NCBI RefSeq assembly: GCF_029024465.1
Contig: NZ_CP118950.1
Coordinates: 1,178,001 to 1,242,000 of the forward strand
Source: Lactococcus garvieae subsp. garvieae
GTDB lineage: Bacteria; Bacillota; Bacilli; Lactobacillales; Streptococcaceae
Reading direction: 5' to 3'
Length of the DNA: 64,000 nt
Position 1 is the stretch's first letter. Every line of letters starts with the position of its first letter. The position numbers were made by a program, and so were the translations under genes. The notes under the pieces were generated by a model. The model was not told the origin of the DNA, searched no databases, and saw nothing but the letters and a program-made list of their open reading frames with translations. This document shows, one piece after another, positions 21,189 to 29,509 of this stretch.

Positions 21189-21302
21189 GTGACTACTTTC
21201 CAAATAAAAATATTCTTTATATATATTAGTTTGTTTATGATAGTATATAATTGTAGGAATTTTTTAATAGTCTATGGATTATTATTAGAGAATTGCCGTT
21301 AG
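21189..21302 (+). CDS. Possible small membrane peptide
   Basis: A GTG codon is preceded by a near-perfect ribosome site (AAGGAGGT) at good spacing and opens 37 codons. The peptide is hydrophobic in its centre (KIFFIYISLFMIVY) and ends 15 bases before the DUF3290 gene. I do not recognise it. The strong ribosome site and position at the head of an envelope-protein operon support it; the biased AT content means it could be chance. Confidence 0.4.
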   Translation: MTTFQIKIFFIYISLFMIVYNCRNFLIVYGLLLENCR

Positions 21303-21317
21303 TTTACTGGAGGTTTT

Positions 21318-21764
21318 ATGAATTTTTATGATATTGGTTTCTTGAAAACACAAGCTGGGTTAACAGACTACCTATGGTATATTTTTATTTTTGGTTCACT
21401 TATACTACTTATCGTTGTTTTTTCATTATATTTGAAACATCGAATTAAGACGAAATATCGAGATCTTAGTCTTATTTTTTTCTTGTTTCTCATCCTTTCT
21501 CTTGGGATACAGTACTCAAATTATCAGGTTAATCAGTCGCGTCATTCTCAATCCTCCCAGATGGTCAGTTTTGTTGAACAATTTGCCGATAATATGAAGG
21601 TTGATCAAAAAGACATTCTTGTGAGTTCAACTCAACTTACTGATGGGATCATTGTAAAAGTAAAAGATGATTTTTACACGGTCAATCTCAATGCTGATCA
21701 GCAATCCTATACTGTCACAGAAACTCATCTGATCAATAATAAAATCAACATTATTTCTAAATAA
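21318..21764 (+). CDS. DUF3290 family membrane protein
   Basis: The 148-residue protein has two N-terminal membrane segments (about 18-40 and 50-67) and a soluble outer or inner C-terminal part (QFADNMKVDQKDI onward). DUF3290 genes are habitually paired with DUF421 genes in Firmicutes, as here. The ribosome site GGAGG is clear. The function is unknown; an envelope or stress role is likely from context. Confidence 0.82.
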   Translation: MNFYDIGFLKTQAGLTDYLWYIFIFGSLILLIVVFSLYLKHRIKTKYRDLSLIFFLFLILSLGIQYSNYQVNQSRHSQSSQMVSFVEQFADNMKVDQKDILVSSTQLTDGIIVKVKDDFYTVNLNADQQSYTVTETHLINNKINIISK

Positions 21765-21779
21765 TAAGAAAGGTTAGCT

Positions 21780-22415
21780 ATGCAATTATACAGCCCAATA
21801 ATAATCAAATTTGCCCTCGGAATTGTTTGTTTAATTATCCAAATTAACATCATGGGAAAAGGTAATCTTGCTCCTTCATCAGCAATGGATCAAGTCCAAA
21901 ATTATGTACTCGGTGGAATAATTGGAGGTGTCATTTATAATGATTCAATAACTGTCTTGCAATTTGTCCTTGTCTTAATCATCTGGACGCTTCTTGTGCT
22001 CCTCCTAAAATTTGCTAAAGAGCATAATCGTTATATTAAAGTCATCGTAGATGGAAAACCACTTACTTTAATTCAAGATGGAAAAATAAAAGTTACGGAG
22101 TGCTTGAAGAATGGGATTTCTGCAAATGAACTTATGTTTAAGCTACGCTCCAACGGAATTTATGAAGTTCAAAATGTAAAGCGCGCAATTTTAGAGCAAA
22201 ATGGTCAATTAACCATTATCGAATTTGGTGGAGAAAACATCAAATACCCGATTATTGTGGACGGACAAGCCAACTATGATGTTTTAGACATCATAAATAA
22301 AAACGAAGAATGGCTCGAAACTAAAATCCTTGAAAATGGCTTTAATAAAATCACCGAGGTCTATTTAGGAGAATATATTTCGGGCGAATTAAAACTCTAT
22401 GGCTATCAGGAGTAA
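21780..22415 (+). CDS. DUF421 (YetF-like) membrane protein
   Basis: Three N-terminal membrane segments over ~75 residues lead into a cytoplasmic domain with VIVDGKPLTLIQDGKI and NELMFKLRSNGIYEVQNV, both typical for DUF421/YetF proteins. It has 211 residues. It follows the DUF3290 gene by 15 bases. The pair is often stress-induced in Bacilli; no biochemical function is established. Confidence 0.85.
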   Translation: MQLYSPIIIKFALGIVCLIIQINIMGKGNLAPSSAMDQVQNYVLGGIIGGVIYNDSITVLQFVLVLIIWTLLVLLLKFAKEHNRYIKVIVDGKPLTLIQDGKIKVTECLKNGISANELMFKLRSNGIYEVQNVKRAILEQNGQLTIIEFGGENIKYPIIVDGQANYDVLDIINKNEEWLETKILENGFNKITEVYLGEYISGELKLYGYQE

Positions 22416-22502
22416 CACCCCCTCGTATTAAAAAGGCTCTTGAATCAATTTTATTTTTCTTTTCTACTTGCTCTTCTCAGCTTACCTTATAGACTGAAAA
22501 AC

Positions 22503-22538
22503 AAAAGCCCCAGAAAACGCTCATTTTCTGGGGCTTTT
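22503..22538. terminator. Bidirectional terminator
   Basis: AAAAGCCCCAGAAAA and TTTTCTGGGGCTTTT form a 15-base stem. It can end both the DUF3290/DUF421 operon and the convergent methyltransferase gene. Confidence 0.92.
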
Positions 22539-22626
22539 ACTTATACTTTTTTGAATCTCGCTTACTTTTTCTTTCAACTCTGGCATAAATCACAACTAGA
22601 GTGGAAAGCATTATACTTCCTCGTCA

Positions 22627-23421
22627 CTATTTGTCACATGGAATGGAAATCAGTTCGTAAACAACTTTGTGGTAATTTTTGCAGACTTCTTGCCCCTCAA
22701 AATGCACGTTTATGCGGTGTTCCAAGTCCCGCTTACTGCATTCTTCCTCAAAATAAGCGCGGTAAAAGTCTTTTGAAATCATTTCTGTTTTTTCAAAAGT
22801 AAATTGTTGGACAAAGAATTCTTGCTTTTCTTTTTGAAGAAAGTTTTTGTAGTCTGCCATCCATTTTAACTCTGGGTTCACTTCCTGGTCATAAGGAGAA
22901 AATAAGCTGTCCTCATCCTTGACCAATCGCAGGATAAGGCACCACTTTTGACTGAGTTGACATAAATCTTTTATCTTTTCAGGACGGTCCAAAGCAGGAT
23001 TCATTGCGGAAAAAACAACTTGAAATTTTTGCTTTGATTTAAGCAGCGCCTCTTGGCTTATCCTGAGGAAATCCACATGCTCTGATTTTTGTTTTTTTCT
23101 CGCCAGTTCCAACATCTTTGGTGAGATATCCGCTAAGGTATATTTCTTCACTTGTTCCTGAAATACAGCCAAATAGCGCCCGCTTCCTCCGGCAATATCT
23201 AAAAGTGTTTGGCAAGGTAAAATTTTCTCTTGTACAAGGAACTTCCCTAACTCTTGCGCAATCGGGAAAGGCGATTCCTGTTGTATTTCTTCATACTCTT
23301 CAGCAAAATCATCCCAAAAATAGACGAGCTCTTGTTCTTCTTCAGTCAACTTCCTTTTTTCCTCCTGATATGCCTTTTTGCCACTACATGTTTTATTGAT
23401 TTTCTTTGTAAATTCTAACAC
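22627..23421 (-). CDS. Class I SAM-dependent methyltransferase
   Basis: The 264-residue protein has the SAM-binding motif TLLDIAGGSGRYLAVF and a following acidic residue region (YTLADISPKMLELARKKQ). The N-terminal WDDFAEEYEEIQQESPFP is common to small-molecule methyltransferases. It starts at GTG with a weak ribosome site, so the first residues are uncertain. The substrate is not known. It ends before the shared terminator. Confidence 0.78.
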   Translation of the reverse strand: MLEFTKKINKTCSGKKAYQEEKRKLTEEEQELVYFWDDFAEEYEEIQQESPFPIAQELGKFLVQEKILPCQTLLDIAGGSGRYLAVFQEQVKKYTLADISPKMLELARKKQKSEHVDFLRISQEALLKSKQKFQVVFSAMNPALDRPEKIKDLCQLSQKWCLILRLVKDEDSLFSPYDQEVNPELKWMADYKNFLQKEKQEFFVQQFTFEKTEMISKDFYRAYFEEECSKRDLEHRINVHFEGQEVCKNYHKVVYELISIPCDK

Positions 23422-23462
23422 CTTGTAGACTTATTGTACTCTATCTGCTTGTTTAAAGACAT

Positions 23463-23493
23463 AAAAAAACCACCCAAAGAGTGATTTTTTTTT
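23463..23493 (-). terminator. Terminator after first glsB-like gene
   Basis: A short hairpin with CAC/GTG core and A/T arms, followed by a T-run on the minus strand. Confidence 0.6.
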
Positions 23494-23505
23494 ATAAGAA
23501 TTGTA

Positions 23506-23748
23506 TTAATCTTTTGTTTTACCCAAGAAGAACGATACAACGGCTACCACAATAACGGCACCAATGATTGAAGGAATCAAAGCCATACCGGCCAATGAAG
23601 GGCCCCAGCTTCCGAGAAGGGCTTGACCCACAGCAGAACCGACTAAACCGGCTAAGATGTTGGCAATCCATCCCATAGATTTACCTTTACTTGTAATAGC
23701 TCCTGCTATCACACCAATAATTGCACCAACAATAAGTGACCAAATCAT
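23506..23748 (-). CDS. GlsB/YeaQ/YmgE family stress membrane protein, copy 1
   Basis: An 80-residue protein with three hydrophobic helices rich in Gly and Ala (MIWSLIVGAIIGVIAG, GWIANILAGLVGSAVGQ, ALIPSIIGAVIVVAVV). The family accompanies general-stress operons of Gram-positive bacteria. Its centre is almost identical at DNA level to the copy at 25108-25347 on the other strand. The leader AAAGAGGTATTTT is shared as well. It is probably monocistronic. Confidence 0.88.
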   Translation of the reverse strand: MIWSLIVGAIIGVIAGAITSKGKSMGWIANILAGLVGSAVGQALLGSWGPSLAGMALIPSIIGAVIVVAVVSFFLGKTKD

Positions 23749-23891
23749 AAAAATACCTCTTTCCTTTAAAATAATATTATAATTTCATAACAGTTTCATT
23801 CTAACAAAATCATAATATTCAAGCAAACAACTTGTTTGTTATTTTCAGGTAAGCTTAAGCTAGAGGTTACATTGTCACATCCTGTCACTCA

Positions 23892-24830
23892 TTATTTACT
23901 CTGTTTCAGTGCTTCTTTAAAGACTTCAACATTTTCTTTAAAAATGTATTTACTCAATTGTTTACTAAGCATAGGACTGACATTGCGGTAAGCCATAGAG
24001 GGTGTATTAGGGACACAATAGTAATAAATGCCTTTTTCTTTATAGATGGAATCCTTCATCGTTGTAAAATGGTTACCTTCAATAGTATTCCCGGCATCAG
24101 CTGCCGTATCTATGATGAAACTTCCTTTCTTCAGTTGTTTTTGATCCTCTAAGGATAAAATGGGAGCATTACCCGCTCCAACTTCGATACCATTGACGAT
24201 GATATCGTAAGTGCTAAACGTCTCCTTAAAAACCGGAAGGGTCCGTCGGTAGAACATTTTTACATTTGAAGAAAATTTCGAAATCGCATGAAATGCACCT
24301 TGCGAGACATTACCTGAGCCAAGAACGGCGATTTTAGTGCTTTCATCTGGTAAAATTCCGAACTTCAGCAGAGCATCTAATGTACCAGCATAACCAGCAA
24401 AAAAGCTATTACGTTCCATAATGCCGGCTGGTATCTTTGTTTCGATGACTTTATCCATATAATAAATAGCAGGGAAATTATTATCTAAATCAACAACAAT
24501 GAGTTCTTTCGGTACAGCTTGTTCTTTCATGAAAGACTTACCAGAGCCATAGGGGTGAGTCCAACCGATAATGATTTGTCCCTTTTTAATATAGTCATAG
24601 TCACTTGGCTGGATAAGCTTCAATGAAAAGATCGCTTCAGACTGTTTGAATACTTCTTCTCTTGAAAGGACTTTACACCCTACTTTTTCATATTCAACAT
24701 CTTCAATATCTAAAAACTCTCCAAAGCCAGATTCAATCAGCAATTGATTATCAAAGTCTTTGATGTCTTGTGGTAATAGCGGAACACGACGCTCTCCTGG
24801 GAAATTTGCCTTAATAAAACCTAAAATCAT
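23892..24830 (-). CDS. ceo: N5-(carboxyethyl)ornithine synthase
   Basis: CEO synthase joins pyruvate to the side-chain amine of ornithine (or lysine) using NADPH, a reaction first described in L. lactis. The N-terminus GFIKANFPGERRVPLLPQDIKDF and the length of 312 residues agree with the known enzyme. GWTHPYGSG and the dinucleotide-binding VLGSGNVSQGA resemble alanine dehydrogenase relatives. It is flanked by inverted GlsB genes. Its physiological purpose remains unclear. Confidence 0.9.
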   Translation of the reverse strand: MILGFIKANFPGERRVPLLPQDIKDFDNQLLIESGFGEFLDIEDVEYEKVGCKVLSREEVFKQSEAIFSLKLIQPSDYDYIKKGQIIIGWTHPYGSGKSFMKEQAVPKELIVVDLDNNFPAIYYMDKVIETKIPAGIMERNSFFAGYAGTLDALLKFGILPDESTKIAVLGSGNVSQGAFHAISKFSSNVKMFYRRTLPVFKETFSTYDIIVNGIEVGAGNAPILSLEDQKQLKKGSFIIDTAADAGNTIEGNHFTTMKDSIYKEKGIYYYCVPNTPSMAYRNVSPMLSKQLSKYIFKENVEVFKEALKQSK

Positions 24831-25074
24831 AATTTTCTCCTTCTTTCTATTTTTTGAGATACACTTTTAATTATTTTCAAATTTTGTATCCCCTTTCATT
24901 ATTCTATCACTTTTATTTTTCAAATCCTATCAATATCTTTCTGAATTTTCGGAATATTACTCCAAAAGACAGATATAGGTGCAATCTAAGCTATTATTTT
25001 TTTAGAATAATGAAAAAATAATAAACCGATTATTTGAATCCGCTTTCCAGATGTGTTAGTTTAAGAATAGAAAT

Positions 25075-25090
25075 GTATGTTGTCACATAC
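25075..25090. promoter_or_regulatory. Palindrome before second glsB-like gene
   Basis: GTATGT and ACATAC flank a four-base loop about 18 bases upstream of the ATG. It could be an operator or a short 5' hairpin. Confidence 0.35.
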
Positions 25091-25107
25091 TAGAAAAGAG
25101 GTATTTT

Positions 25108-25347
25108 ATGATTTGGTCACTTATTGTCGGAGCCATTATTGGTTTAATTGCAGGAGTCATCACTAAAGGGGGCTCCATGGGATGGATTGCCAACATCTTA
25201 GCCGGTTTAGTCGGTTCTGCTGTGGGTCAAGCCCTTCTTGGAAGCTGGGGCCCTTCATTGGCCGGTATGGCTTTGATCCCCTCAATCATTGGTGCCGTTA
25301 TTGTGGTAGCCGTTGTATCCTTTGTTTTATCAAAAATGAGCCATTAA
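25108..25347 (+). CDS. GlsB/YeaQ/YmgE family stress membrane protein, copy 2
   Basis: A 79-residue paralogue of the protein at 23506-23748, with the same three helices and a different C-terminus (LSKMSH). It leads a four-gene stress operon with amaP, a DUF2273 gene and gls24. The ribosome site AGAGG precedes the ATG. Its middle is nearly identical in DNA to copy 1, whereas the ends differ, suggesting gene conversion. Confidence 0.9.
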   Translation: MIWSLIVGAIIGLIAGVITKGGSMGWIANILAGLVGSAVGQALLGSWGPSLAGMALIPSIIGAVIVVAVVSFVLSKMSH

Positions 25348-25380
25348 TTTTTTCGTTAAAGCATCTAGAAAGGAGGCCTT

Positions 25381-25941
25381 GTGTCATCTGGAAAGAAATT
25401 TATTCTCATCGTATTTGATCTCCTCCTACTTTCACTTGTAGTTCCTTCAGCTTGGGATTACTACAATTTGGTGGAGTATGGCGATATGACAAGTGCTTCA
25501 AGTCAGCTCGTCTATATCGGTGAATACGTCCCTGTCTATCTGTTCTGGGGAAATGCTCTCTTGGCTGTTGTCTTAATAATTGCCTTGCTCATCATCGCAT
25601 TTTATCCTCGGACATACATTGATATTGAGCTCCCTACTCAGGGAGGAAAACTCACTTTAAAACGTTCCGCTATCGAGGGACTTGTCCGTGAGAAAGTCCT
25701 CGAAAACGACTTTCTCAAATCCCCGCGCATTAATGTTACGCTCTATAAAAAGAAAATTAGCATTGATGTGAAGGGGGAAATCATTCCTCGGGTCGAAATT
25801 GCTGAAAAATCACGCTTGCTCGAACAAGAGATTATTGATAGCTTAAAACTTTTCTTTGGTGTAGATCAACCTGTAAAAATAAAAGTTGAAGTAAATGCAT
25901 TAAATAAAGAAACAAACAATAAACGCTCACGCGTTGTATAG
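25381..25941 (+). CDS. amaP: Alkaline shock response membrane anchor protein
   Basis: AmaP anchors Asp23/Gls24 proteins to the membrane. The 186-residue protein has two helices (about 7-25 and 56-77) and a C-terminal domain with ALKRSAIEGLV-like (LKRSAIEGLVREKV) and RINVTLYKKKISIDVKG segments that resemble Asp23 domains. It starts at GTG after AAAGGAGG. It lies between the glsB copy and the DUF2273 gene. Confidence 0.87.
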   Translation: MSSGKKFILIVFDLLLLSLVVPSAWDYYNLVEYGDMTSASSQLVYIGEYVPVYLFWGNALLAVVLIIALLIIAFYPRTYIDIELPTQGGKLTLKRSAIEGLVREKVLENDFLKSPRINVTLYKKKISIDVKGEIIPRVEIAEKSRLLEQEIIDSLKLFFGVDQPVKIKVEVNALNKETNNKRSRVV

Positions 25942-25950
25942 GAGGTGTCA

Positions 25951-26139
25951 ATGGATTATCTGGAAAGATATCGATATCCAATTATTGGTGGCATTATCGG
26001 TGGTATAGCTGCCATTGCCATCTTCACAATTGGTTTTTGGAAGATGGTTCTACTTTTGATATTAATTGGCTTTGGTGTAATAGCAGGCCTCTTTCTACAA
26101 AAGACTGGAATCATCGAACACTTAAAAAATCGGAAATAA
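25951..26139 (+). CDS. DUF2273 small membrane protein
   Basis: A 62-residue protein with two helices (YPIIGGIIGGIAAIAIFTIGFW and a second from MVLLLILIGFGVIAG). DUF2273 genes sit between amaP and asp23/gls24 across Bacilli. I chose the ATG after GGAGGTGTCA rather than the GTG two codons upstream. Confidence 0.88.
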   Translation: MDYLERYRYPIIGGIIGGIAAIAIFTIGFWKMVLLLILIGFGVIAGLFLQKTGIIEHLKNRK

Positions 26140-26159
26140 CATAAAATAAGGAGAATTAA

Positions 26160-26717
26160 ATGGTACAAGAAAACATGAAACCCTTTGGAACAATGGCCGA
26201 AACTGAGCACACTACTTCTAAGAATCACGAGAATACTCAAGATATCAAAGGAGAATTAACTTACGAAGACAAAGTGGTCCAAAAGATTGTAGGATTAGCT
26301 TTAGAAACCGTCGATGGTTTGTTGGCTGTCGAAGGTGGCTTCTTCTCTAACTTAACTGGAAAACTAGTAAATACGGATGACGTAACTTCTGGAGTTGACG
26401 TTGAAGTGGGCAAAACACAAGTTGCAGTGGATTTGAAAGTTATCACAGAGTACCGCAAAAATGTTCCAGAAATTTATAACCGCATCAAGGATGTTATCCG
26501 TAAAGAAGTTGCAAATATGACGGACCTAGATGTTGTAGAAGTTAATGTAACAGTAACAGACATTAAAACAAAAGAACAACAAAAAGATGACGAAGTAACC
26601 GTCCAAGATCGTGTGGTTGACGCAGCACAAACCACAGGAAAATTTACCTCAAAACAAGTCGATAAAGTAAAAGATAAAGTTGACGACATGACGCCTGAAA
26701 ATGGGAGAGTAGAGTAA
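26160..26717 (+). CDS. Asp23/Gls24 family envelope stress response protein
   Basis: The 185-residue protein has a central Asp23 domain: GELTYEDKVVQKIVGLALETVDGLLAVEGG, VEVGKTQVAVDLKVITEYRKNVPEIYNRIKDV and VVEVNVTVTDIKT. The charged C-terminal tail is disordered in appearance. It is expected to be soluble and recruited to the membrane by AmaP. It ends the stress operon and is followed by a terminator. Confidence 0.9.
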   Translation: MVQENMKPFGTMAETEHTTSKNHENTQDIKGELTYEDKVVQKIVGLALETVDGLLAVEGGFFSNLTGKLVNTDDVTSGVDVEVGKTQVAVDLKVITEYRKNVPEIYNRIKDVIRKEVANMTDLDVVEVNVTVTDIKTKEQQKDDEVTVQDRVVDAAQTTGKFTSKQVDKVKDKVDDMTPENGRVE

Positions 26718-26754
26718 GCATTTCTGCTTCTTTCTTAAAATCTAAACTTCTAAA

Positions 26755-26780
26755 TTGGCCTCTATGATAGGGGCCTTTTG
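26755..26780 (+). terminator. Terminator after gls24 operon
   Basis: GGCC-x-CTAT/ATAG-x-GGCC hairpin followed by TTTT. Confidence 0.8.
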
Positions 26781-26831
26781 GCTACAGTAGCTTAATTTAT
26801 TTTTGGAAGTGTCTCTTTTGGAGGAAAGTCA

Positions 26832-27779
26832 ATGTTTAAATATAAAGTCCTTAAAGGATTCGAATTTGCTGCTTCTAAAATAATTCCCCTCGATAGTGAA
26901 GAGGAGAACACCATATTTTACTTTTATCAACCTGACCGTCAATTTTTCAAACTCCTGAACAATCACTATCAACAGAATCTTTCTTCTTTGTATTATGATA
27001 AAAAAGAAGCTAACTATTTCTTTAATAAAGGGGAGAACGAAAAGGGATATATCACTCTACTTCTCCTCTATCCAAGGGAGAGGGAGGAAGCTGAATTTGA
27101 GCATATGGTTGATTCTCTACTTATTTTACAACGTGAACATTCAGTAATAATCATTACTGAAGATAAAGAAGACTTCGTCTTAGAATTCCTTAAAGACTGC
27201 CAGAAGGAATTAAAAAACGAAGAAATATTGGTTAACTTTATTAATGCAGCTCTTGCTAAAATGACTGAAGATGCACAAAAAATTAGAGATGAGATTATAA
27301 AGCTAGAAACCTCGATTAATGAAAATGGTCCTACACGCTCACTCTTCACTCAAGTGCTGCAATTAAAAAAATACTTAATCAGTTTATCCCTAACTTATGA
27401 TAGTGACGACAAAATAATAGAATTTTTTAAGCGTGAAAAAAAAGCTTTGAATTTAGACGAAAATGGACATAGCGGTATTATAAAACTAGAAGAAAATTTA
27501 GACAGCTTGAAAAAGCTCACCCAAGCCTATAATAAATATCTTGCTAGCTTAGATACAATGGTCAACAATTTGAGCTCCTTCCGTCTCAATACCATAATGA
27601 AAACTCTCACTGAAATTTCTATTGTTTTAACGATACCAACCATGATTTATGGCTTTTGGGGCATAAATCTTAAACTTCCCTTTGAAGAATTCTCCTTTGG
27701 TTTCCTCTTGGTTTTGGCCATTTCGCTCGCCCTTAGCGGTGCTGTCTGGTATTGGATGAGAAAAATAAAACTTTTATAA
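26832..27779 (+). CDS. CorA family divalent cation transporter
   Basis: The 315-residue protein has the CorA layout: a soluble N-terminal domain, a long helical stalk, and two C-terminal membrane helices. The pore signature reads YGFWGIN instead of the usual Y/F-GMN, so the Met is replaced by Ile while Gly and Asn remain. It probably moves magnesium or another divalent ion. It has its own ribosome site (GGAGG) and a terminator on each side. Confidence 0.85.
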   Translation: MFKYKVLKGFEFAASKIIPLDSEEENTIFYFYQPDRQFFKLLNNHYQQNLSSLYYDKKEANYFFNKGENEKGYITLLLLYPREREEAEFEHMVDSLLILQREHSVIIITEDKEDFVLEFLKDCQKELKNEEILVNFINAALAKMTEDAQKIRDEIIKLETSINENGPTRSLFTQVLQLKKYLISLSLTYDSDDKIIEFFKREKKALNLDENGHSGIIKLEENLDSLKKLTQAYNKYLASLDTMVNNLSSFRLNTIMKTLTEISIVLTIPTMIYGFWGINLKLPFEEFSFGFLLVLAISLALSGAVWYWMRKIKLL

Positions 27780-27780
27780 T

Positions 27781-27807
27781 AAAAAACATCCTAAATGGAT
27801 GTTTTTT
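27781..27807. terminator. Bidirectional terminator
   Basis: AAAAAACATCC/GGATGTTTTTT with a five-base loop lies between convergent corA and the flavin reductase gene. Confidence 0.9.
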
Positions 27808-27827
27808 ATTTCAAGTGAAGATTTTTA

Positions 27828-29330
27828 TTAAGCTTTCGCATATTTTGCAGATTCTTGGCCAGCTTGACGTCCAAAGATAATGATATCAGCGACTGCATTT
27901 CCTCCGATACGATTACCTCCATGTAAACCACCAGTAACTTCACCAGCGGCGTATAAACCTTTTATTGGTTGACCATCTTCTTTCAAAACTTGTGTCTGTG
28001 TATTAATTTTTACACCAGCCATAGTGTGATGAATGCCTGGTGCAACTTTAATGGCATAAACCTTTCCAGAAATATCATTGGTCATCCCTGTTGTACGTCC
28101 AAATTCTGAATCCTTTTTATCCGCCACTGCTTTGTTCCATTTGGTCACTGTTGCATTAAGTTCCTCTGGTTTTATGTCAAGTTTTTTCGCAAGTTCTTCG
28201 ACATTATCTGCCTCAACAACCATATCTTTAGAGATATATTGATCTACAGCTTTAACTTTATCTTTTGTTCCTTCACCAAAAATAGCATAAGCATATTTGC
28301 CATCTTGTTTGAGTTCCGCTGCGGAAACCTTATCACGGGTATCCATTTCATTGAAGAAACGTTTACCTTCTTTATTTACGAGAATCGCTCCCTCACCACG
28401 AATTGACTCAGATACAAGATATCCTGTTTTTGGGAAAACAGTAGGGTGAATTTGGATTTTATCCATATCAACCAGAGCACCTCCAAGAGCGGAAATCATT
28501 TCAATCCCATCGCCAGTGGAACCTGCAGCGTTGGTTGTGACATAATCTTTCAAGTCAGGACGATATTTAGCAATCATTTTCTGATTGGCCCCAAATCCAC
28601 CTGTTGTTACAACGACAGCTTTTGAGTCAACTTGTTTGGTTTCCCCTTCAATTTTAACTTCGACACCTGAAACTTTGCCGTCTTTTTCATTTATTTTCGT
28701 TACATCACTATTGACAAAAACCGGAATATCACGTTTAGAAATATTTTCTTCTAATCCTTTAACAAGATAAGCGCCGACAGCTGAACCATCATGTGGACGG
28801 TGCGTTCTAGAAACACTCATCCCACCGGTAGTCGTTAAGTTATCAAGAACTATATCATTCTGTGCTAACCAATCTACTGCTGCTGCAGAATGGTCGACAA
28901 AGTAACGAAGGAGCTCTTTATCATTTGTTCCTCCCCCACCTTTAAGCGTTTCTTCATAAAATTTATCATTTGAGTCTGTAATACCTTGTGCTTTTTCAAC
29001 AGATGTTTCCGAAGCATTCAATCCTGCAGATGCTTTAGAAGTATTTCCTCCAGCCATCGGCATTTTCTCAAAAATGACAGGATTCATTCCCGCATCTTTA
29101 GCCTCAATAGCTGCGGTCATCCCTGCACCACCAGAACCAACGATGATCACATCATAGCTTTTTTTCAAGCTTGATGGTTCTGCATAAGTCATGGTTTTGC
29201 TGGCGCCTGCTTTAGCATCAGTCTTTTCTGAGGAACTGGAAGACGTACTTTTATTTTGAGCATTTCCCCCACATGCCGTCAATGAAAGGCCAACAATGGC
29301 AAGCAATCCTAATTTTGTCCAATTTTTCAT
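27828..29330 (-). CDS. Lipoprotein flavocytochrome c / fumarate reductase-like flavoprotein
   Basis: A lipoprotein signal ends at LTAC (Cys20), followed by a Ser/Thr-rich linker and a FAD-dependent reductase of the FrdA/flavocytochrome c family. DVIIVGSGGAGMTAA binds FAD. HRPHDGSAVG, DKIQIHPTVFP, SESIRGEGAILVN and GGNRIGGNAVAD are substrate-site and FAD motifs. At 500 residues it has neither a haem domain nor an FMN-binding domain. It probably reduces fumarate, urocanate or a similar acceptor outside the cell, taking electrons from a partner elsewhere. Confidence 0.88.
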   Translation of the reverse strand: MKNWTKLGLLAIVGLSLTACGGNAQNKSTSSSSSEKTDAKAGASKTMTYAEPSSLKKSYDVIIVGSGGAGMTAAIEAKDAGMNPVIFEKMPMAGGNTSKASAGLNASETSVEKAQGITDSNDKFYEETLKGGGGTNDKELLRYFVDHSAAAVDWLAQNDIVLDNLTTTGGMSVSRTHRPHDGSAVGAYLVKGLEENISKRDIPVFVNSDVTKINEKDGKVSGVEVKIEGETKQVDSKAVVVTTGGFGANQKMIAKYRPDLKDYVTTNAAGSTGDGIEMISALGGALVDMDKIQIHPTVFPKTGYLVSESIRGEGAILVNKEGKRFFNEMDTRDKVSAAELKQDGKYAYAIFGEGTKDKVKAVDQYISKDMVVEADNVEELAKKLDIKPEELNATVTKWNKAVADKKDSEFGRTTGMTNDISGKVYAIKVAPGIHHTMAGVKINTQTQVLKEDGQPIKGLYAAGEVTGGLHGGNRIGGNAVADIIIFGRQAGQESAKYAKA

Positions 29331-29368
29331 AATTTCTCCTTGTGTTTGTATTCACATGAACAAATAGA

Positions 29369-29397
29369 ATTTTACCATGTCCCCTCTGGTTTGTCAA
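29369..29397 (-). promoter_or_regulatory. Promoter of the flavin reductase gene
   Basis: On the minus strand TTGACA (complement of 29392-29397) is followed after exactly 17 bases by TAAAAT (complement of 29369-29374). This is close to the sigma-A consensus. Just upstream, TTCACATTAAAAAGTGTAC is a candidate operator. Confidence 0.8.
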
Positions 29398-29454
29398 GTT
29401 CACATTAAAAAGTGTACAAAATATAATAAATGTCTTTTTTTAAATATATATATC

Positions 29455-29486
29455 AAAAAAATTCACATTAAAAATGTGAATTTTTT
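29455..29486 (-). terminator. Terminator after the CNNM/CBS gene
   Basis: AATTCACATT/AATGTGAATT stem with a long T-run on the minus strand. Confidence 0.85.
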
Positions 29487-29509
29487 ATGCTCTTGCACTT
29501 CAGTAAAAT

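Noticed and set aside
22440-22802. Right-going reading frame over the methyltransferase gene
   Set aside because: It runs antisense through the methyltransferase and across the terminator, and lacks family motifs.
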